Source: Bondarzewia mesenterica (Eukaryota > Basidiomycota > Agaricomycetes > Russulales > Bondarzewiaceae). From it: DNA of 53,668 nucleotides. The notes beneath the pieces were generated by a model. It searched no databases and had not been told where the DNA came from. It saw only the letters and a program-made list of their open reading frames with translations. A program made the translations under genes and the position numbers. The number at the start of each line of letters is the position of its first letter. Position 1 is the stretch's first letter. Shown here piece after piece: positions 47,495 through 53,668 of this stretch. Where the stretch lies: positions 1 through 53,668 of the forward strand of contig SGPL01000204.1 of NCBI GenBank assembly GCA_004802705.1, given 5' to 3'.

Positions 47495-49570
47495 GTCCCT
47501 AGTCTTCTCAATGTAATCTCAAAGGTCGAGAATAGTGTTCCTCTTGTAATAGAGATCAGCATCATAGTATGAGCTCAGATCTTTCTTGAGACCTTCTCAC
47601 TTGTCCTGCCAGTAATTTTTGAGACCTTCGATGACTTCTTGAACACTTTTAGAATAATATTGTGTGATGTTCTGACACTTGCCATGGGGAGTGAGCACAT
47701 CATGATAGATGCACCACTTTTAATATGCTCCTTTCAATTTGAGAGGTTTAATAAGAAAATGCTCATTGATGAACATAAAGAAATATTGCTTGACTGTGTA
47801 ACTGCATCCTTCAATGCCTTTTGAGATATTCTTCTCCTTCATCACTAGGAGTTGAAGACTATGTGTAGCAGATGAGGCAGCCATGATGGAGAATAATTCA
47901 TTAGGAATGATATGCAACTCTAGCAATGAATCTCTAATACTATTAACATCACAACACTATCAGTAGGGCCTCTCTGCTTCTTTGTTCTTTTGTAAACTTG
48001 CCCTTCAGAGTCCTGCTCAATGTAGTTGAAAATATACACAACTATAGGTGCAAAAGCAGAGAAAACATGCTTTGAGCACTTTCTGCCTATCAGGGAGGAA
48101 AAAGCAGTTAAATAACTCTGATGCCAACTCTGGGCTAGTAATCATATCTCAGCAAATAAAATATGAGCTAGCTTAGCATGCCTCTTATATTAATGCATGA
48201 GCAAGACAATCAAAGAAGGTGCTACTTTGGAGAAGGGTTAAAATGAGGTCTGCAGCTTGAAAATATTAACAAAAGGTAAGGGCAATGCAAGCATTCTAAC
48301 TATAGACCTAACCTCAAACTATTAGCTTCAGAATTCAAATTGCTCTGAGTGATTATAATTTTGAGGTAGGTCATAAGATCTATATTAGAAGGCACTGCAG
48401 AGCTAAAAATATGAAAAGATGATTAAAGTGCTTGCAGCTTCAAGACAAGAGCTGATTTCAAAAAGAGGGTCTCTATAGCAGTCATGACTGGACCAACTAT
48501 ACAAAATGTGAAGGTCTTCTGCTAATAGACTGCTTTATTATTGAATCTCTTCTCATTGTCATTACTAGCACCATTTCTGTTATAGTCAGAATCCTGATCA
48601 TTCTAATCAGTATTGCTCTCAGCCGAGATAAGTTTCTCTTGGTATTCTTGTGGCAAGTCTTCAACACTATCTCTATGTAATTGATTAAATATGTAAAAAT
48701 TGAATGATATAGTTAAAATCAAGATGGCCTAGCAAAGTCCATTAGCAGCTTTCAAAATCATCCTCTGATAGATATATTAATTAAAATATGAGTTGGATCA
48801 TACATTAAAGTTAAGAACTTATAATATATTTCAAAATCTTCTCTACTTTACAATGCTGATCAAATTTATCTTGCAAGGGAAGACTCCCTTGTTATTGTAG
48901 GATAGAGTCATCCTCAGTCACTGGTGAGCTCCCACAGAATAGAGGGGGATGCTCAACAGTATTTTGAGTCAAAGAATGAGAACATCTAGATTGTTAGGAT
49001 CCTTGAATGAGTTTAATGTACTGGTTCAAAATGAGGTCAATACTTAGGGCCTATATTAATACTATAAAGGAAAAGAATAAATGAGTGTAAGTCCATTCAG
49101 TAGCTTGTCCTGATGACAGTCTTGCCATGCTCAAGCTACAGTGGCAGAGGACTCAACAAAAAGCTGAAGGTGTGATTATTTGGTGTGGCTGAGAGCTACA
49201 AGGGTGTTTTTAATAGCTTGAGGACAATTCGATCATAATGTTGATGAAGCTGGAGTCTACTTTCAGGCTGGGTCAACATTGAATGCCTTGAAGGACTTGT
49301 TTTTATTAAAAAGAAGAGGAACAAGACTTTGCAGTCCTCGTTCAGATGAAGGAACTAGGCAACACTTCAAGTTTTACTTTAGTGGTATGAATGGCCATTC
49401 AGGAGGCTCGCAAACTCATTCCCTCGATCTGGCCCTTTATCATCATCTCCTATGTCATTATACCTCCTCTGATCACTTGGCATCATCACATTTATCATCA
49501 CCATCATGCTAAAATACAATGCTTAGTGCAAAATGATGGGGTCATTAGCCTATAACTCAACTCTGATGCA
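47495..49570 (-). other. Interior of the older KDZ element downstream of the transposase
   Basis: A minus-strand trace at 48690-48440 (HRDSVEDLPQEYQEKLISAE, then NDQDSDYNRNGASNDN and TFTFCIVGPVMTAIETLFLK) looks like decayed coding, perhaps a second gene of the element or the transposase C-terminus. At 48111-48133 the reverse complement reads ttggcatcagagttatt, similar to a retroelement Met-tRNA primer site, but with no LTR context. No family assigned. Confidence 0.35.
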
Positions 49571-49579
49571 AATAATTAG

Positions 49580-50880
49580 CCTCAATAGAATGTTATTGCA
49601 GAGCGGCCAATCACACTATCATTGAATCCATAACTATCATGCTTTATGAGTCCCATTTGCCTCTTTCTTTTTGGGAAGAAATTTAGCTGTTTTTGTAATT
49701 GCCTATCTACATCCACACTCAAGTGTGAAGCAGCATGTGAGCCACCTCTGAGTCGGAGGATGTATTGCATATGTGCATATATAGAAGGATAAGTGAGGTG
49801 GCCTGGGATCTTGTATGGAGAAGGGTGTGTTGTATTTAGTATCCAGACAGGTACATGTCATGGAAATTCTACAATCCAATGACAGGAAGGAGTTATGATT
49901 ACTAAACATGCTGATTTTAGAGAGCGCTATTTCCCTAGTACAAGAGCCATGTTTCTGCTCCTGCTCCTACTGAATCTCTATCGCTTCTGGACACTGCTTT
50001 GCACTGGAGCAATACATGCTTCCCCTTCAGCATCCACTTGTGAACTAGCAACTTGCAATTTATCTTGTTTAATAGAGATACCTGTGCCCTTCTGACTAGC
50101 ATCTGCTTAATCCTGTCAAGGTGACAGAGGTGAACTGCATTCATTCATGCATAATGTTGCCATTGATGCAACAGCTCATTTAGAAGGGTGAGGTTAGTCA
50201 TCACAAAGTGTCTGATTAAGAATTCCTTGATATTGATGCAGACAGTCTGCTCGCACGTAGATAACAAAGAACAATTGTAGCATGATTAATGAATTGAGCC
50301 CAGAGTAGGTTCTAAATGTTCCTCTTACTGTAAGAACTTGCTAGGTTTTACATATTTGTCAGCCTTCCAGAAAGCAAAGTGCAGATTAATAGCTTGCTGG
50401 TGATAAAATCTTATTACAAAATGAGTCTCATAATGCCAAGTTATTGATTGGAGCATGAGAAGATACATTCACAGCTTTTCTAGTCTTCTTTTTTGATGCT
50501 GTCCACATAAAGCAGATGCCAGTCACACTGATAGTTGTATGTATAGCTATCAAACACTGTAGTAACACCCCTGAGTTGTGCTTTGACTGCTTGAGCACAA
50601 CTAGAGCTGTTTAATAGAATCCTTCTGACATGCACATGCAATATTGTAGCTAAGCCTTATATCTTTATCATATACTTGAATCAGCTTGTTGATGACAGTG
50701 AGTAGGTACTTCATCTTGAGAGTTGTAACAAATATATTGAGATAGAATATGAATATGAAATCAAACTTACAATTTATCAGATTTAATCATATCACATATT
50801 GAAAGGAGAAATCCATGCCGACATGCTATAATGAAGATGTTGGTGATTAGAAAAAATTCTCACATTCACTATTCACTTCT
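49580..50880 (-). pseudogene. Second, strongly decayed KDZ transposase (different subfamily)
   Basis: Minus-strand signature: CRHGFLLSICDMIKSDKL (CRHGF at 50809-50823), a probable intron of about 55 nt starting gtaagt, then MKYLLTVINKLIQVYDKDIR and LSYNIACACQK (about 50715-50620; family YDIxC), a Tyr/His-rich stretch where FHGHAHNxxCQ is expected, APINNLALXDSHF-like (about 50440), then HQQAINLHFAFWKADKYVKP and SKFL (about 50400-50340). These follow KDZ proteins of the type with ACRHGF...GYDIxC...HRxQxIxxHFxFxD. It lacks the block order of the CxC2 transposase at 4860-8488, so it is another KDZ lineage. Stops and frameshifts are many. The C-terminal limit is uncertain; 49580-50150 still reads open in pieces. 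Confidence 0.75.
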
Positions 50881-52499
50881 ACTGCTCAAGACCAGCTATA
50901 TTATCCCTATGTGGTATCTTTTTGATTTCTATTCCATTATCTGTCCTTCACTATAATTACCCTTTCAACCACTCCATCATTCACACTTGAGTTTCTAATC
51001 AAAGAGCTACTATTTTATGACTCACACTTCAGTATCTTCCTCATTTACTATAATTCTAGTGTTAAGTCATTGTGAGTGAAGGCAGACAGTTTGCAAATAT
51101 GGATGGGTAGAGAAAATTGTATGGGAGTAGATCCTCACATTCTAGTATACATTACAACAGTTCTTTTGCCAAAAATGATCAAGAGGCTGAGCAAGTGGAT
51201 TCAGAGTAGGGGAGATCAGAGTCAGTGAGTTATCAGTCATTCTACTGATCTCATGTGATAGCATCAGATACATAAGATTTACAAGCCTCAAATCAGTGTA
51301 TTGAGTTCAGCATGTGCACATGGACTTAGAAGCTCATCAACTTTATTATTTGATAATCACAAAGTCTCACTGGGCATGTATCTTTACCTTCTCCATTGTC
51401 CATCATCATCTGCATCTTGTATCTCATTTATCACTTCATTGGGCATCTATTTTACCTCGTCATTATGCTGCACCTCACTTTCTTTCATTCTTTTATATTC
51501 ATCATGTATATAACTTCCTCTCCTTTTAAGAAGATAAAAATGGAATCCTATACACCATTTGTTCTTTTGTCATTTCAATTATGCTCCTTATTCGACTTTC
51601 CCCTCCTCTCAGTTTCAACTTGTTATTTAAATTTCTCTTTGAGTATAGGCTCTCATCCTTTCATTCTTTTTGTTCCTTTATGCTGCTACTTTATGCTTCT
51701 GACTTTCTTATTTATGTGAACAGATATGATTTGCAGATGGCACTTAAAACTATTTTACTTACATTTGTGCACTTATTTTGACTTTTCTCCCTTTTCATTT
51801 CATTTGTTTTGTTATGGTTGCTGCAGGTTTACTTGTGACTTATATATCTGATAACTGTAGTCTGATTTGGTCTGTAGGTTCATGGCATACAAGGACTAGT
51901 GAGTGGACTCTGTCCATGATTGATCAGCCCCACAGCCCCACTTTTGATCACCCAGTGTGGCTCTGATTTAATTGTGGATCAGAGAGTCATTTTACCTTCA
52001 AAGCCATGCATATTTTGCCCAGTGATATCATGGTGATGTCATGTGATACTGATATTATAGAGTTGTGCATTTGCAGGGAAGAATGAAGCAGACTGCCTCA
52101 AAGACCATTGGAGTACAGAGCATGATGCAGAGATGCCTTGAAAATGTAGTGCATCACTGCTTTTGTAAGAAGTCATTTGTTTCTCTTCATACTTGCATCT
52201 GCATGACTGAAACCTTGTGCTGAAAAAAGAACATGCTCCACTTTTGGCATGAAAGCCTCTTTGATCAATATTTCTCCATCTAAACTATAAGGCTCTAAAT
52301 CATAAAGATTGCTTATATAATGGATGTCTCATTCTGAATAGTGCATGATTGAACGATTTCTGATAGGCTTCTGAAACTGAAAAAAAGCAATGAGCTATGG
52401 AAATAATATTGATTTTATGGACATTGATTTCAGTTCATTGGGTATTTTTTTGATTTTATTTCCCTGCTTTATTCATTTTTTTATTATTTGACATAGTCC
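50881..52499 (-). other. Interior of the older KDZ element upstream of the core
   Basis: Should hold the N-terminal part of the decayed KDZ transposase on the minus strand, but the cysteine cluster and the MDGNF-type motif could not be read. Plus-strand readings at 51301-51781 are Phe/Ser/Ile-rich, overlap one another in different frames and look like AT-driven chance. Confidence 0.35.
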
Positions 52500-52735
52500 A
52501 GAATAGCATTGCATTGCTATTCTCATGTTGGAGATTGGATGCTTCACTTCCTATTGTTCCTTATAGCATAAATATCTGCAGCCAAGTGCATTCTGTTTCT
52601 CCAACAGGTGGATTCTTTTTTCTCATTTATCATGCATCTTTAGTTGCTCACTTTGAACTGCAATGTCTACATCTAAATTTTGCTTTTGCTCTTTTAGTGT
52701 TGCTTGCTAGTCAGGTGTTTTTGCTATGCTCAATG
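52500..52735 (-). repeat. Terminal repeat copy B (inverted) of the older KDZ element
   Basis: The reverse complement matches 47183-47450 through several blocks (aagtgagcaactaaagatgc, gaaacagaatgcacttggct, gcagatatttatgc, gaacaataggaagtgaa). Confidence 0.65.
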
Positions 52736-53184
52736 AGTTATTGGCCATGAGCCTTGATTACACTCATCTTCACCTCAGGCTTCTGATTAGTGTTGTGGGG
52801 ACTTGTCCAGATAATCTATATTCTATTCGGAAGCAGAAGAACGAGTCTTTGCAGTCAATCATTCATAGGATTGATGAGGTCATGCACATTTGAAAGAATC
52901 TACAATCTGTCAACTGTAATTTGAAGAAATAGGATGAGGAACTGGTGTGCATAGCAGTGCTAGGTCGATCCTTGCTGATTGTGAAGTATTTCACTTATTT
53001 ATCATGCTCATTGATAACCTCAATCCCTTTATACTTGAGGACATGTTCAAGAACAAGGATATTACTAGGTGTCACCATTTAGAGACTCTTTCATCTTGTG
53101 ATTCAACTCAGGCCTTATGGCTTCCTTTATTTGGCACTTTTGTGGTAGATATAATGTGAAGGACTCTTCATTACCACTAAATAA
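52736..53184. other. Short AT-rich spacer
   Basis: No recognised gene; a plus-strand open reading at 52947-53159 has no family features. Confidence 0.35.
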
Positions 53185-53366
53185 TAAAGTGTACATTAGA
53201 ACAGAGCACACAGGTATTTAGGTATTTATCCTAGATGAACAATAGGAAGTGAAAGAAAGAACTTGAGAAATGACAACAGTCACACAATGAATGGCACTGT
53301 GATACAAGAATTAAAGTGAAACATAATGATCAAGCACTAACAGAAACAAGGGAACAATGGACAAGA
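53185..53366 (+). repeat. Partial third copy C of the older element's terminal repeat
   Basis: Directly repeats 47330-47494 (gaacagagcacac; gaacaataggaagtgaaa; tggcactgtg; aaacaagggaacaatgg). It stops within about 12 bp of the next KDZ element's end, as if that element had inserted at its edge. Confidence 0.65.
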
Positions 53367-53371
53367 GAGCC

Positions 53372-53668
53372 TATTCAGTGCCCTAATACCATCTATGATG
53401 CTCTGGCCGATCGTGCTTTTTGACCGATGCTGACGGTGAAGCCAAGCTCGGCCGACGGGTATACAGCCCATCTCCAACGGTTGGGCCGCTCCTCACTATG
53501 CACCTACTGAGACGGTTCAGCTCAGGGTGGGATACTGAGGTATGGGGAGCTTGCCCGCTCACCATTGCCCATCTCTGACGGTTCGGCTGAGGGCCAGCCT
53601 AGGCAGGTATGGGGAGCTTGCCCACTCACCGATTGCCCATCTCTGACGGTTCGGCCGAGGGTCAGCTG
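53372..53668 (+). mobile_element. Left end of a second element of the main KDZ family (runs off the window)
   Basis: It starts gagagcctattcagtgcc, matching ggagcctattcagtgcc at the left end of the 4134-18356 element, and continues with the same core motif in better condition (atctctgacggttcggctga at 53571; atctctgacggttcggccga at 53639). Tandem units of 67-68 bp carry ggtatggggagcttgccc and a core each. CpG sites are plentiful, so this copy is younger or less mutated. Its genes, if any, lie beyond the window. Confidence 0.88.

Larger units (their letters stand above)
47183..52735. mobile_element. Older KDZ-bearing element with about 300-bp inverted terminal repeats
   Basis: The left end at 47183 (tgttgagcacagcaaaaata) and the reverse complement of the right end near 52735 (cattgagcatagcaaaaaca) begin alike. 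Both continue through tgtagatactacagtccaaa-like sequence, gtgagcaactaatgatacat, ggaacagagtgcacttagct, gcaggtatttatgc and gaacaataagaagtgaaac. Thus 47183 to about 47450 and about 52500-52735 are an inverted pair. Between them lies a decayed KDZ transposase on the minus strand. The element would be about 5.55 kb. No target-site duplication was recognised. The ends are unrelated to those of the element at 4134-18356. Confidence 0.6.

Noticed and set aside
48111..48133. tRNA-Met-type primer binding site (reverse complement ttggcatcagagttatt)
   Set aside because: No LTR ends beside it and no pol gene in the right orientation; probably chance or a scrap.
51301..51781. Several overlapping hydrophobic plus-strand readings
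   Set aside because: They overlap in different frames, are compositionally AT-driven, and lie antisense to the decayed KDZ gene.
47330..53360. Direct repeats 47330/53195 as the LTR pair of a 6-kb retrotransposon
   Set aside because: The enclosed coding remnant is a KDZ transposase, and the same repeat also occurs inverted at 52500-52735, which fits TIRs better than LTRs.

Overview
The window looks like transposon-packed nuclear DNA of a filamentous basidiomycete, most likely an agaricomycete; the species cannot be named from sequence. The evidence is the transposon set (KDZ transposases with the CxC2 cysteine cluster, a basidiomycete-type TET/JBP dioxygenase, a Plavaka transposase, Ty1/copia and Ty3/gypsy pol genes) and short GT-AG introns of about 50 nt. 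No intact host gene, rRNA, tRNA or CRISPR array was seen. Nearly every coding stretch carries in-frame stops or frameshifts, many of them TGA where the family has Arg (CGA to TGA).

Layout. 1-345 resembles fungal mitochondrial DNA and is joined to a minus-strand Ty1/copia pol remnant (about 360-3180). After an AT-rich spacer comes the main object: a KDZ-type DNA transposon of about 14.2 kb (about 4134-18356) with long terminal inverted repeats made of arrays of a roughly 18-bp core motif. Inside it are four gene-sized units: the KDZ transposase (minus), a TET/JBP-family 2-oxoglutarate/Fe(II) dioxygenase (minus), a long charged protein of unknown function (plus), and a zinc-cluster-like protein (minus). 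From about 17.34 kb rightwards the sequence turns AT-rich and almost free of CpG.

18.4-53.2 kb is a graveyard of decayed elements: a possible copia gag (18.4-18.7), a Plavaka transposase around an assembly gap (23.6-25.3), a DUF6532-like remnant (28.7-29.7), a second copia protease/integrase (30.4-31.5), a Ty3/gypsy RT-RNaseH-integrase (37.6-39.7), a RecQ-like helicase remnant (43.5-44.4), and an older KDZ transposase (49.6-50.9) inside an inverted-repeat element (47183-52735). At 53372 the left end of another, better preserved KDZ element of the first family starts and leaves the window.

Biologically, the main element couples a DNA transposase with an enzyme family that oxidises 5-methylcytosine and with a candidate DNA-binding protein. 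The surrounding CpG-depleted wreckage shows the mutational footprint expected of cytosine methylation, so element and host seem to meet on the same substrate. Because of scattered Ns, the gap, the mitochondrial-like edge and the abrupt composition change, some joins may be assembly artefacts.
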